64,000 bases of DNA. Source: Serpula lacrymans var. lacrymans S7.9 (taxonomy: Eukaryota; Basidiomycota; Agaricomycetes; Boletales; Serpulaceae). A model generated the notes under the pieces. It searched no databases and was not told where the DNA came from. It worked only from the letters and a program-made list of their open reading frames with translations. The translations under genes and the position numbers were made by a program. The stretch lies in contig NW_006763290.1 in the NCBI RefSeq assembly GCF_000218685.1, forward strand, positions 5,296,908 to 5,360,907. The letters are read 5' to 3'. Below are positions 49,002-61,989 of the stretch, piece by piece. How positions within the stretch are numbered: the stretch's first letter is position 1; each line of letters starts with the position of its first letter.

Positions 49002-50503
49002 CTAAGAACCTTGTGCAGCTGCGTCAGAGTCAACATCTATATCAGATGTAGGGGCAGCTACTATTGTGCGCATCTTCGTTGGAGCTCGCACACTTGCAGT
49101 GCCAGCGTTGGCATGACTGTCGGGGACAATAGAACCTGCGCGCGAAGGACCTACAGACGCTGCTGACAGGGCCTTGGAGACCTTGCTCCTCCCACTTCCT
49201 TTTCCTGATGGCGGTGCAGATATGGACATAGCAGACATCTTCGAAATGGATGCCGATGACAATCCCTTATCACCATCCAATTGGGAAGCTTTCAAGACTG
49301 CGGTATTGGAGGCCGTGGCGAGTGAAAATTCTGATTCTTTGTCGCCAACCCAAGAGCGTGCAAACCAGCGACCACCAGCTATCCCTCGGATTTCGCGGTT
49401 GGCTGTGCGCCAGTGACGCACTTTATTACCACTCCTGTCAAGTGGTACGACTGGTGCAAAGCCTGTACCAATTTTTGGAGGAGGTTGAACTGGGAATGGT
49501 TTTGATGGCAGGGGATATATAGGGAGGGGAACAGCCTCGAGGTTTTGCTCTCCAGCAGATGGAGCTGCAGTATTGACTGGTAAAGCGACTTCTGGTTCCG
49601 GAGAAGCTTTCTCCTGCGGAACAGGTGATGATGGGGCTGTACCCGTATAAGCTAATATATTTCGTTAGATGATTATAGTTTAAAGTCGAAGAACGCTACT
49701 CACTTTCACTCATCGCCGCTACATCTTCAACAGGGAGCGCAGGCGTGGCTTTTGCAACTCTGGTATTTGTGATTAGTATACCTAGTTCATAAAAATAAAA
49801 ATAACAATAAATGGCTCACTTTGAGGATGCTTTGCCCTTTGACCGCTGAACGGTACCTGGAGTCTTCCGAGGAGCAGCTTTCTTCTTTGCGGGAGCCTTC
49901 GAGGCAGGCGGTTCGGAGACGATAATGCTTCCACTCTGAGCATCCCAGTTATCCGCTTCTTCTGCTACGTTAGATTCTGGGGATGCAATCTTAAACCAAG
50001 CTTACTATTCGGACAAAATATGGCGCACCCGCTTGCTTATCTCGAACCTTCTTCTCTGGCTCCCCTTTCACATTGCGTGATTTCCTTTTCTGAGCCACCT
50101 TTCCTCTAGCTGAAAGTTTAGCTTGAGGCGGTGGTGCGATGGTGACAGCTGAAATAGACGTGGATGGCTGAATGTCGTCGTCGTCGTCGTCAATCAGCTG
50201 GTCCTCTTCGTCTTCATCCTCTGCATCATCCTCGCTCCGCCCTGGTGTCGGTCCAGCTGGCTGTTTACGAGAGGACCGGTTCGAGGATATTGATGAACCC
50301 TTTTTGTTGTCTTTGACCAGTAGTTTCACGCGAAATTTGGAGGTTCGAATTGGCGGGGGCGTGTTTTCCTCTCGAAGAGTTGAAATTTCAGGAGCATCCA
50401 TATCTACATCATCGTCCATGTTTGCAGGGTTATTGTTAGATAGCTCTCTGCTGTTTGGGCTGCCTGAGGGTGTGTAGTTGATCCAAGGCGAGACTCGAAA
50501 CAT
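49002..50503 (-). CDS. Ies4-like INO80 chromatin-remodelling subunit (tentative)
   Basis: The start is ATG 50503 (MFRVSPWINYTPSGS); an alternative Met is at residue 29. Exon 1 is acidic and Ser-rich (DEDEEDQLIDDDDDDIQPST) with basic patches (KVAQKRKSRNVKG) and a strand-like segment SKFRVKLLVKDNKKG. Further exons are Pro/Ala/Lys rich. The last exon has the only well-folded-looking block, VVPLDRSGNKVRHWRTANRE followed by IRGIAGGRWFARSWVG. This resembles the fungal Ies4 signature, an LDRSGxxxRxW segment followed by a Gly and two Trp residues. It ends in a Ser/Ala-rich tail at the stop 49002. Ascomycete Ies4 is far shorter; this protein is about 400 residues. The family call rests on that one block and recall, so treat it as a hypothesis. 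A nuclear location is likely. Confidence 0.55.
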
Positions 50504-51198
50504 GTACTCTTGGTCAAGTCTCAGTACAACAGCCTCAGGCTTCTCAGTGATGAATAGACGCCGGCTCGGCCAGTTGTCGGCTTGATACCGGCGCTTAGAT
50601 CTTAGAGCTCTTTGCTTCCACCATCATTGGCTGTAAGTAAATGTAATCTCAGTTCTTAGTATAACTTGCTCAACATTCTATAGCTCATGCCTTTGAAGCG
50701 ATGTCGAATTCCACACTCGAAGCCTCTTTCTTTCTGCCTTGGGTATCACCGCTGAAAACCCAGGACACAGGATACGGGCATGACCACCCGTCATCAAAAT
50801 TCATAAATGTCATGAGTACAAGGCTCCATCATGATAGAGGCCTTACGATCACCGCGTGGCGCCGGTACTATGCTTGAATAGCGTATTTTCTCCCTTAATG
50901 GTATGCAAATGTGTATAGATGTACCCTCGACGAGGTTCCGATGTTGAGCAGGTGCTGTCATTCTCTATTTTCCTCGGTCCCTTTTCGTAGGGAAATATCT
51001 GGAAATACACGCAGCGGCAAACTACAACGTAAGGCCATACGAGGCCAAGGGAATTTCGTCGGTCAAGTGATATATACGTCGGTTGGACCCTAGTCGAATT
51101 ATGCTAGCCAAGCCTTTGGTCCATGTTATAAACGCACCGTCTGCCACTGCAATCTTTGTGCTCCTCGGGTACGAAACGTTCAGTCCATTTTCATAGTC
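50504..51198. promoter_or_regulatory. Divergent intergenic region
   Basis: About 695 bp between the starts of the Ies4-like gene and the secreted-protein gene. TTATAAAC at about 51127-51134, some 65-70 bp before the ATG at 51199, is a plausible TATA box for the secreted protein. Confidence 0.4.
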
Positions 51199-52062
51199 AT
51201 GTTAGGTGCCTTTGTGCTCGCTGTTTCCGCCTCTGTCTTGCTCGAGGCATCGCATGTCGCAGCCATGCCTTCAGATAACACTCTGAAGGCAAGGCAGGCC
51301 ACGGACAACATTGTATATGTGACTGACTCGAGCACTTATTGGTAGGTCCATCACTTGATCATCGACTATACCCTTTATTGAAATACCCTTTTGCACCAGC
51401 ATGATCATGCCTCGGTATGTCTTTTCGTTTATGACCTTCAGTGCCCTTTTTCACCACCCCGATTTTTGCAGTGATCCCCACACCAACATAGGAGACAGTG
51501 AACACCCAGGAGGCATGCAGACATACTGCTCTTCAGCTGGCCACTACTCCGCCGACCAGGGTGAAATACCTGCTGGCTTCTGGAGCAACGTTTCGTTCCA
51601 GAGCGGTACTGGAGTCAGCGGAGGCCGTTATGCACAGTGTTCGTACACATATAGTCTCGCCATTTGAGCCTACTTTAACGTCCAAACTATCCAGTGACCG
51701 GTTGCATTGTACCAAGCCTCCTTGATCGTCTAAATCCTAACGATGCTGGCGGTCAATATGATTCCAGCGGCGGGGTGAACGGTCAAGGAAACCCTCAGGG
51801 AAGTGCATGCCTTGGGTACGAATATACTACTTTTATAGCACTATTGGTGACTCATAGCTATTTGTTCAGCTACAACCACTATGTGGAGCTAGTTGAACCT
51901 GCTGGGCCTCGCGCCTGCATCAAGTGCTGCGATGATCCTGCTGATTGCCCCACCAATAAAGGTGATTCACACCGCTATCTCATCCACATATGCTGACCTG
52001 CGCAATCAGACACTGACGGATGCCCCAATGTCATCCCTGGAAACTACTTTAATTGCGACTAA
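51199..52062 (+). CDS. Secreted Cys-rich protein, agaricomycete family of unknown function
   Basis: The start is ATG 51199 with a signal peptide (MLGAFVLAVSASVLLEASHV). A small pro-like segment ends LKARQ, a possible Kex2-like site. The spliced protein reads SSTYWC.. as SSTYC, MIMPRDPHTNIGDSEHPGG, MQTYCSSAGHYSADQG, FWSNVSFQSG, YAQLTGCIVPSLLDRLNPND, AGGQYDSSGG, YNHYVELVEPAGPRACIKCC, DDPADCPTNKD and GCPNVIPGNYFNCD. Stop TAA is at 52060-52062. One exon is only 15 nt (51400-51414). The cysteines (about ten) suggest disulfide bonding outside the cell. I recognise this as a conserved protein of wood- and litter-decay basidiomycetes, but know no function for it. Roughly 190-200 residues and five introns. 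Confidence 0.82.
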
Positions 52063-52281
52063 CGAACTCACTACTTAGTAGTACTTGTCGGGATATGGGA
52101 CTGGGGGCTTGGACTTGGACTTGGACCTCACGATATAATGTAATTAAAGGCTTTATCCTTGTTTGATTTTGGTACAACGAATGTCTTTGATCTAATCTAC
52201 ATATATGTCGGTTGTCATTTGATCATGGAAAGCAACGTCAATATCCAGCCCTCCAGCACAAGAATACATGCTCAAGATTAT

Positions 52282-52831
52282 CTATGCCAACCTTTGCGAT
52301 TTATTCTCATAACCCTCCCACTTACCCAGGTCATCGCCGACATCCAGCATGCGAGTCCCATAAAACATATGAGCGGTCGGCTTCGCAATATCCCAATTCT
52401 TGATCTTCCCTTCCTCATTTCTCTCAAGTAGTGCACCCCACACACTGAAACGATTTACTTTGGAGTTGTAAGATGTGACAGTTACACCACATTTCTTGCA
52501 CCTGTAGCGTCGTTTATGTGGCTTCAGGGGGTTGTCATAAAAATCAAGATGGTCTGCATGCGGCTCCGAATGTGTCCATACAAAATCTTTTTCCTCAAAG
52601 TGCATTGAATGCACGAACGGACTGGCTGTGACAATTGCAGGGTCGATCAGTTCCGGCATTAATCTCAGAAATGAATCGCTCACCAGTGAAACGCTGACAC
52701 TGCGAGCAGTGACAATACGCACTGAGAACGGGCGGAGTAAAGACGGAATACGAGACATTTCCACAGAAACAGGATCCTTTGAGCACATGATTGCTAGAGC
52801 CCGTCATGGCGCCGTGGTGAGTGGTCGACAT
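52282..52831 (-). CDS. GFA/CENP-V domain protein (glutathione-dependent formaldehyde-activating enzyme-like)
   Basis: Two exons are joined by an intron beginning GTGAGC after QRFT and ending GTCACAG before the codons for SPFVHSM. The start is ATG 52831 (MSTTHHGAMTGSSN), and the frame reads to a stop at 52282. Zinc ligands of the GFA fold are present: GSCFCGNV, AYCHCSQCQRFT and RYRCKKCGVTV. The downstream part (NRFSVWGALLERNEEGKI, TAHMFYGTRMLDVGDD) is typical of fungal members. These proteins are often annotated as formaldehyde-activating enzymes, but most fungal members have no proven substrate. About 160 residues. It is divergent from the ATP synthase e gene, 430 bp away. Confidence 0.85.
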
Positions 52832-53264
52832 TGCCCCTGAAGCGACGGTCCTTTTGCCAGAACTTGGTGCAGGTAGTGCGCAGTTAAGGAAATCCTATGT
52901 CAACCAGCTTATGGTAGTCGATATCAAATTAGAAAGTCAGTGTAAACGATAGCAATATCAAGGCCTGATCTACATTTGCTGGATAACTGTAGAGTCCAAG
53001 TCAAGGGTGCAAGTGAACGGCCATCGACATCGAAAAGGGTGGTACTGTCGGCTTACATCAGCAGCGGGAGTGGCCGACATCCTCCGCGTAAAGTGAACGA
53101 GCTCCCATTCTTTTCCGTCAGCACAGTTCGGTGAGTTTTCTAAAATGTCGCTGCCTTGAATATAATATCTGAGTGATTTTCTTACAGTGGTTTTCATATT
53201 TCTCCTCTCAAGGGTATTACATCTTTCACCCGCGGTCAAGAAGTACGAACTTGAAAGTTCTACC

Positions 53265-53755
53265 ATGGTTTCTTCCACCGTTAACGTGTGTAGCAAATTG
53301 CAATGTCAAATTATCTTTGGAATCGTACTGACACGCGTCTGTACGATATCACACAGGTTGCGCGGTATTCAGCCCTGTTGTCTGGTGTTTTCTACGGTAT
53401 CTACCACCGTCGGTCGTTGCAGAAAGCCCATGACCAGCAAAAGGAGCATCATGCCATACATCATAGAGAAGCACTCATAGTGCAGGCTAGGGAGGCATGG
53501 CAAAACAAACAAGAAAGCTCGAAGGGTGACGGCAGTGAGTCTCTCGTTTCTTTAATCGACTCGTTACATCGTGTGAAGGACGTTGTGTTTCTGTCACTTT
53601 GAACGGAACACCTGCTACACATTGCTTTTGCATCACTATTACTGGCTATATAAGCGTCATTATTGATATCTATTTCCTCAGTTGTTACCGACCCAGAAGA
53701 CCCGCGGTTTGATCTGGAAAAGCTCGTCGCAAAATGGGAGAGCGAATCGAAATAA
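53265..53755 (+). CDS. ATP21: Mitochondrial ATP synthase subunit e
   Basis: This is a small inner-membrane subunit of the ATP synthase Fo sector, needed for enzyme dimers and cristae shape. The exons are 53265-53285, 53357-53534 and 53682-53755, giving 90 residues. The product begins MVSSTVN, then VARYSALLSGVFYGIYHRRS, with the dimerisation GxxxG-like pattern in the membrane helix, here relaxed to SGVFYG. It continues LQKAHDQQKEHHAIHHREAL and IVQAREAWQNKQ, and ends DLEKLVAKWESESK. An upstream-looking ATG near 53303 lies inside intron 1 and is not the start. Length and charge pattern match the family. Confidence 0.9.
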
Positions 53756-54326
53756 TTGTATACTCTCGACAATATACCTCTAGACCATGCATGCGAAGCC
53801 TCGACTTTGCCGACCCATAGAACTGTGCATACGTTGTTCGTAGAGACAGCCACTCGCTCTCTTTGACATTAATCGAGTCTTTCGTTCGCACTCACGAACA
53901 GTTACAATTTTTTTTTTGGTGGAGCAAATTGCATGGATTAGGGTAGCAGATTGTATAACTCCTCTTGACTTGCCAGAAGAAGTCATCTTGGTTTTCCTAC
54001 CATAACCCAGGTTGCTCTACTGCAGAACTCTTGAGAGAATTTGATAAAGCGATCTTTGGCCTCTCAACATGAAACCACAAAATCCCCCTCTTGATCTCAT
54101 ATGCTATAGTAAATTTTTCTTTAGTATCGTATAGTCCGGCTTAATTTTTTTTGAATAATTTTTGAGTAAGAGCCACAGCGATTCAGATGCCTATGAACAG
54201 ATAGGATTTGAGTCGCGCTACAGAGCTTGGCGCGTGTTCGGTGTATTTCGTATTTGTACAACCAGGTTCACGGAAAGGCGCAAACCCTGATATATTTGTT
54301 TCTATTGCGTCTAAATCTACGGAACG
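53756..54326. other. Intergenic spacer
   Basis: About 570 bp between ATP synthase e and the WD40 gene, both on plus. It is AT-rich with poly-T runs (about 53906 and 54142); no gene was recognised. Confidence 0.45.
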
Positions 54327-56279
<1,953 letters not shown>

Positions 56280-56488
56280 TGTATCTGAGTATGTGTTTTT
56301 TAAAGTGTCGTGTGCTATCCACAACGGCAAACCCTGTAACCGTTGATATACAAAACAGATTGTAAAATGAATGACGAATCTCGAAAAGCCGTGTGCAATA
56401 CAATGTGGTGACATGCCTATGTTCCACCCAGTACCATGAAGTGCCCATATTTGCTACCTTTTATAGAAGTGCACTTGAGTGACTTTTA

Positions 56489-56789
56489 CTAGAAGAACAG
56501 TCTGACAAGCTCAAAGATGACTGGTGACAACGAAATGGGTCACTGTTTGTATAATAAACGAGCAAGAGGTACATACCACCTCCTACAACGACAAATAGAA
56601 TAACACCAAGAGTCGCTAGGCTGACGGGGCTGCGCTTCGACAATCTCTCCTGGCGCGAAGGCTTCACGGCTTTCTTCCCTGAACGGACTGCATTGGCAAA
56701 CTGAGCATTTTTTCTGCGTAGCTCGAATTCCGTAGGCTGGAAACTATCAGTGAGCTATGGTGCATGATAAAAACAGAGAAACTTACCAT
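56489..56789 (-). CDS. YSY6: RAMP4/SERP1/Ysy6-type ER membrane protein
   Basis: This is a small tail-anchored protein bound to the Sec61 translocon that stabilises membrane proteins during ER stress. The first coding exon is the ATG alone (56789-56787), directly followed by GTAAGT. The second begins after TTTCCAG with PTEFELRRKNAQFANAV, then KKAVKPSRQERLSKRSPVSL and the membrane helix ATLGVILFVVVGG. A last exon, after a GTATGT...CACCAG intron, gives VIFELVRLFF and TAG at 56491-56489. The total is about 65-70 residues, normal for the family. It lies 202 bp from the divergent BMT5-like gene. Confidence 0.87.
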
Positions 56790-56990
56790 TTTGCAACAAT
56801 ATGAAGGTTCTGAAACGAGTGACGTGTGATTTAGGAATGCTCAAGCTTGGATAGAATCCATTGTGTGACGTGTCCTGCCATAACGGGTATCTGGCGTTTG
56901 TTTACCAAAGGCTTTAGATCCAAACAAACACTATCCTCCTTCGAGAGAGATCTATATTTGTATATCTGTGGCTTACCCTCCAAATTCACC

Positions 56991-58065
56991 ATGGGCCATG
57001 GAAAATCTGGCAAGAAGGCGTCCTTGAAGTCAACCTTGCAGTCACAACAGACAAGGTTGAAGAACAAACAAAAAGCTGCCCATGCAGCCGAGGTTACTGA
57101 ACAGAAAGGAAAACAGAAACAACAGCGTAATAGTAAAAAAAGACCTACGATACCGTTCAAGCCTACCGACAAAATACTCCTCATTGGCGAAGGGAATTTC
57201 TCTTTTGCCCGTGCACTGCTCGTCGATCCACCATCGTCATTGGAGCATCTAGTGCCCAGAAACATCACTGCTACTGCATACGATTCTGAAGAGGAATGCT
57301 ATGCTAAATACCCAGAAGCGAAGGAAATAGTGGAGACTTTGAGAGATAAAGGGGTCGAAACGCTATTTGGGATTGATGCTACGAAACTCGAGAAGATACC
57401 TACGTTCAAGGGCAAACTATGGGATCGGATTGTGTGGAATTTTCCTCATTCAGGTAAAGTACGACGTCCCGAAGATTACTTGTAGTTCGTATCTTTATTA
57501 ACAAGCATCATAAGGAAAGGGTATAACAGATCAGGACCGAAATATCCTATCACACCAGATACTGATATCTGATTTCTTTCGCTCTGCCGCCAAATTCCTT
57601 GCGATCGGTCCCATGCCAGTTATCAGTGCGGGACACAAAAGAAAGCGGAAAGCAGATGATGATGACGAAGACGAGGAGGATGTTAAAGTTTCAGAGGACG
57701 AGATGATGTTTTCTGATGATGAGACTTCAACGCCTGCGACCGGAGCAAGGGGAACAGTACTCATCACATTGCGAAATGTTGAACCATACGTGAAATGGTG
57801 ATCTATTTCACTTTCGGTGGCCTTTCTTATCACTGATTGTATTACCAGGGATGTTCCACGGCTGGCTAAAAATCCTCCCAAGGGAGGAGTCGCAGGGGCA
57901 TCTCCACCCCGCTATACCATCTTCAGGTCGTTCGTCTTTCAGAGGAAGCTATGGAAGGGATATGAACACCGGATGACAAAAGGCGAAAGAGTCAATGGCC
58001 AGGGTACGACGGGACAGGGAGGAGAGGATCGCACTTGGGAATTTTGTCTCCGTGATCAATCATGA
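56991..58065 (+). CDS. BMT5: BMT5-like 25S rRNA (uridine-N3) methyltransferase
   Basis: This is a nucleolar Rossmann-type methyltransferase expected to make m3U in large-subunit rRNA. The start is chosen at ATG 56991 (MGHGKSGKKASLK), because the basic nucleolar-type tail begins there; the open frame extends further upstream without an ATG of better context. The catalytic part begins DKILLIGEGNFSFARALL, the hallmark of this family, then ATAYDSEEECYAKYPEA, LFGIDATKLEK and WDRIVWNFPHSG. The second exon adds a Lys/Asp/Glu-rich insert (about 57640-57720). The third (from 57849) reads DVPRLAKNPP to FRSFVFQRKLWKGYEHR. Introns are at about 57455-57513 and 57799-57848. About 310-320 residues. Confidence 0.9.
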
Positions 58066-58177
58066 TATATGTATGATGGTGCACGAGTATGGCAATACGT
58101 TTCAGCATCACAAATGAAACTTCTAAGCACACAATAGGTGAAATAATATATGTGTAGGTCAACCATAAATACTGGTG

Positions 58178-59038
58178 CTATGATGAAGGTTCCGACTCTG
58201 CGCCCTGTTGCTCCTCTAAGCCCTTTTTGAGACCCTCCAAAGTTCTCGCCAGTCTTCCACCGCTCGCCTCACTCAGCACCGCTGCTATTTGAGTAGCAGG
58301 TGAGCTGATAAGTCCCACAATCTGCGCTCTCAATGTATCCAAGGTGGGCAGCTTCGACACATCTCGTGTACCCTCAGCTGCAAATACCCGCCCCTCGATC
58401 AAAGCCCCAACCAAAGACAGCTCTGGTGTCAAATTTGGCTTCACCCTCTGAGGCTTCCTACCTGGAACAAAGTCAGGGTCGTCTTCCCGCTTCCTCGCTT
58501 TATTATTTTCCACAGGCTGAGTTTTTTTGCGGGGCACAGCGCGGTCTAATGCGCGTAGGATGATATCCATCTGGGGTGGGTTGAGCGATGGCAGTGTAAG
58601 GACAGCAAGACTGCCTGTAACCAAATCCGCAATTTCTGACGTAGTGGTAGCATCCATTGGCGCAAATTCACGTAGCGCAACACCAAAAAGCGACGTGCGC
58701 ATGACTGTCAGCGTTGGCGGGTCTGATGGCACAGAAATTGGAGTGGGCGAGGCAAGGGAAGGAGGCAAGCGGGTGGATGCATCTGAGATGTCTCGACGCA
58801 GCTTTTGGAGTCTCTGTACGGTAAAATTGGTGTGCTGCAGAAATATCATGGGCGAGTCTGCACTGGCTTCGAGCATCCTCATGTATTGGTGGTAGAGGAA
58901 TGTCTTTCTGACTCCATAGCGCCGTGGTGTTGGCTTTCCATCATATACTCGAGGTGGTTTGACAGATACGACATATGTGCGAGACAAGAAATGCTTTATG
59001 GAGGACGCAGACGTGCGCGTCGCCAACAAAGACAACAT
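58178..59038 (-). CDS. MRPL11: Mitochondrial large-subunit ribosomal protein uL10m
   Basis: This is the mitochondrial counterpart of bacterial L10, which anchors the L7/L12 stalk. A single exon from ATG 59038 (MLSLLATRTSASSIKHFLSR) to the stop at 58178 gives 286 residues. The first 30 residues are basic and Ser-rich, as in a mitochondrial presequence. Family features are KTFLYHQYMRMLEASADSPM, IFLQHTNFTVQRLQKLRRDI and, in the C-terminal half, SLVGALIEGRVFAAEGTRDV, LPTLDTLRAQIVGLISSPAT and ASGGRLARTLEGLKKGLEE. A Lys/Arg-rich insert (RKKTQPVENNKARKREDD) breaks the middle. It is one of the few intronless genes in the window, and its 3' end is only 113 bp from that of BMT5. Confidence 0.83.
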   Translation of the reverse strand: MLSLLATRTSASSIKHFLSRTYVVSVKPPRVYDGKPTPRRYGVRKTFLYHQYMRMLEASADSPMIFLQHTNFTVQRLQKLRRDISDASTRLPPSLASPTPISVPSDPPTLTVMRTSLFGVALREFAPMDATTTSEIADLVTGSLAVLTLPSLNPPQMDIILRALDRAVPRKKTQPVENNKARKREDDPDFVPGRKPQRVKPNLTPELSLVGALIEGRVFAAEGTRDVSKLPTLDTLRAQIVGLISSPATQIAAVLSEASGGRLARTLEGLKKGLEEQQGAESEPSS

Positions 59039-59591
59039 TGAAGCTAAAAAGCGAAAGCTGGAATAAATTGACAACCGCCGCCGCCTGCCATCGGAGCGGA
59101 ATACGGATGCTGTAACATAACGCGTTACACGTCACGTCACACGGGTAACGAAGGCTCGTTTTCGGACTTGGCCTTTCGCGCTCTCATTTGCTTTTGTACA
59201 ACCTCAGCAAGCGTTAATTGTTGTGAAATGTATGTTATTCTACATTATGCTAGAAACATAAATGACCGTAAGCTTCCAGGGATGAAGACGACGACGCATT
59301 CTTGTACGGGGAGACTAATGACCCACAGCCGACTAAGCTGGGTTTACCTACTTCTGGTGAGAGCTGGTTCATGTTGACTGAGTTTTGTTTCCGAAAGAGA
59401 CTTCTTAACTTCTGTTGTATTTCTATGGTTAATATGATATGAATTTTAACTCATAAATTTCGACGTATCGTGTGTGCTTAGTTTCCCAACCGTGAGTATG
59501 CTCCATCACAATCTCGGGTTGTCTTTTGCTCAACGTTTATCTCAGGATTTTTCTCGAGACGGTGAAGTCTTCAAATGGAGTGCTTTCAAGC

Positions 59592-61562
59592 ATGGAAACT
59601 CTTGTAGTAGAGGAGGAGGAAGAAATACCTTTTGGACCCGGCGACAGAGCATTTATGGACGAGGGAGGGGGCGACGACACTGGGGAGGGCGATGTAGATG
59701 TCGATGCAGATGCAGATGCAGATGCAGACGCAGACGCAGATGCCGAAGAAGATGGAGACGGAGAAGGTGATGAAAGTGAAGATGTACGTTTTCCTTGTCA
59801 AAAGCATCATACCACCAGCTGAACATGGACAGGATATTGAAATTATTATGGAACCTGCCTCGCGTTCCCTTGACTTTCGGTAGTACACTTTCGGATTTGC
59901 CGCGAGCGTTCTTTCTGACCACCTTTATTAGGCAAAATACAAACCCCCCATCCAGACCTCAAAATCGCTCCGTCAGTGCCACAAATGTTACGCCTATAAA
60001 AGGTCTGACATGTTTTTCATTGCCTTAATCACCTGTCACTGACGCATATAAAGCCCCCCAACCATCCTTAACAACCGAATACACCCCTCGTGAACGAGGT
60101 GCTCCAACCAAACCTGTCGTCCCAATTTATCCTGGTATCTTACAACCAAGTCAACAACTTGGCGGCGAACTTCAGGGGCAGGACAGAAGTCGTATGGACG
60201 AGGGACCTGACCCTTCGACACTTCCACCAGCTAGTGCCCCGCCTTCACATCCTGCCATCAACCCTTCTTTGCCTGGAACACTTGATGGACGCTCTATCCT
60301 AGAAGTAGACCTCAACGCCATGGCAGAGAAACCGTGGAGGCGGCCAGGGTCGGATATCAGTGACTGGTTTAACTATGGGTTTGATGAGATTTCTTGGGAA
60401 GCATATTGTTATAGAAGGCGTGACTTAGGGGAGCTAGCTAATGTACTCAAGGCTAATGTGCTTGTACGTTTGCATTATCTCGTCCTACCTGTCTGTGCTC
60501 AGAACTCTGTAGAACTTTGCGGGTATGCCGGAGGACCAGCTCACAGCACTTCCACCAGAGCTGCGTACGATGGTGATGACTGGTGCTAACGCGATGATGT
60601 CCGGTGCTGGACCCAACCCAAACATGATGGGCCCCGCTGTTGGTATGAATCCGATGATGGATATGTCAGGGATGGGTCCGATGAACATGGGTCCTATGGG
60701 AATGGGAATGAACGGTGATTTAGCAATGCAGATGCAGGCAGGTGGGCCGATGATGCAAGAGGCTCCTGGGCCAGGACCTGCAGGCCCTGTAGGGTCTAGC
60801 GGGACGCCAGAACAGGGCGTGCAGATGGGTATGCAGGATGGGTTTGGTGGAGGAGGCCCCGGGCCAGGTATGATGGGAATGGGGATGGGAGGAGATTACG
60901 GTATGCAGGTATGGTTGAATCCTTCATATTCTAGCTACACATAATGTCATAATATCGCATGAACCATGTGTGTTTAAGCAGGAGCAAGCAACTATGGGAC
61001 AACAAATGTACCCCGGTATGGAGGGTAGTGGAACCCCTGTCCCTGTCCCTGGTCCTGGTCCTACTGCTGGTCCTAGTGGACGTGGTGCACCCACTGGCCC
61101 ATTCCGGGGACGTGCAATGGGACAGAATATGCGTGGACGTGGTGGTTTTCCTGGACGAGGTAGAGGCCGGGGAATGTATGGAGGAGCCAATGAAAGCAGT
61201 ATGTCGTTCACTTGATGCCATGTGAATTTGTGGTAGCTCACAAAGCAGAACCAGGAGTGTCAGCGACGCCAGCTCCAGTCCGGCCTGCTTCGCCGCTTCC
61301 ACCTAATGTTCCAACAGGCCCGAGAAACCAAAATAAGTACAAGGATAGGGACGGGAATGCGCCCGCTGTTGATGGTCTGGACTATGGAGGAAACGCGGGT
61401 GGTGGGGGTGGACGGACACCTTCGGGTGAGCCTGAGGATCGAGGTCAAAGTCGGTGAGCACATTTTTAATATATCGTCGCTCGATCGATAGCTAACTCAT
61501 ACTTCAGGAAACGACGTAGCTCACCTGGCTTAGATGATGGCCGAGGTTTAAAAAGGCGGTGA
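59592..61562 (+). CDS. FIP1: Pre-mRNA 3'-end processing factor Fip1
   Basis: Fip1 is the cleavage/polyadenylation-factor subunit that tethers poly(A) polymerase. The start is ATG 59592 (METLVVEEEEEIPFGPGDRA). The N-terminal region is very acidic and includes an Asp-Ala dipeptide repeat (59697-59745). The Fip1 motif is clear at about 60270-60430: LDGRSILEVDLNAMAEKPWR, RPGSDISDWFNYGFDEISWE and AYCYRRRDLGELANV. A long Met/Gly/Pro-rich region (NMMGPAVGMNPMMDMSGMGP onward) follows, then an RGG-like stretch (MRGRGGFPGRGRGRG). The basic C-terminus ends GLDDGRGLKRR, with TGA at 61560-61562. The Arg/Lys-rich end is typical of Fip1 RNA-binding tails. Six or more introns and about 500 residues. Confidence 0.9.
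59697..59745 (+). repeat. GATGCA-type hexamer/trimer tandem repeat inside FIP1
   Basis: The repeat GATGCA / GACGCA runs about eight times and encodes alternating Asp-Ala in the acidic N-terminal region. It is in frame, so length changes would alter only the number of Asp-Ala pairs. Confidence 0.85.
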
Positions 61563-61975
61563 TATGCCCACTCACTCCCATATTCATCTTACAGTACGCA
61601 AGCTACATATTATATTTCTTCGCGTGTACAAATATCTTGAAATTCGCACTTGCGATATGTCTGCTATTTGCAGTCAATTGGTTACATGTTGTCGATGTTG
61701 CAAACTTTCGTGGAGCAGATATAGGTAAGTTCATATCGAATATTGTTTTTGCTGATTAGCGCCCACGGTGAAACATGATGAGCTCTGACGAATCCGACAA
61801 TGTTTCCTTAATATACTGGGACGGACCTGGGACCTGCAGCCAGGTGTTATGTCTTTCACGGTTTCTGCTTCAAAATCTATATTTTCCCCGATTCAACAGG
61901 GAAATGATTAGTAAGGAACTCGATTGTACTAGCAGAGCCGGTGATTGCTCATCCATCATGTTCTCCAGAATACCC
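61563..61975. other. Intergenic spacer downstream of FIP1
   Basis: About 410 bp; nothing recognised. Confidence 0.4.
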
Positions 61976-61989
61976 TCAAACAGAGCTGA

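Noticed and set aside
53303..53602. ATG at 53303 as the start of ATP synthase subunit e
   Set aside because: It lies inside intron 1. The short exon at 53265 (MVSSTVN) gives the family-typical N-terminus and correct length.
59586..59922. Minus-strand frames with alternating Leu-His or Cys-Ile
   Set aside because: Shadow of the Asp-Ala repeat in FIP1.
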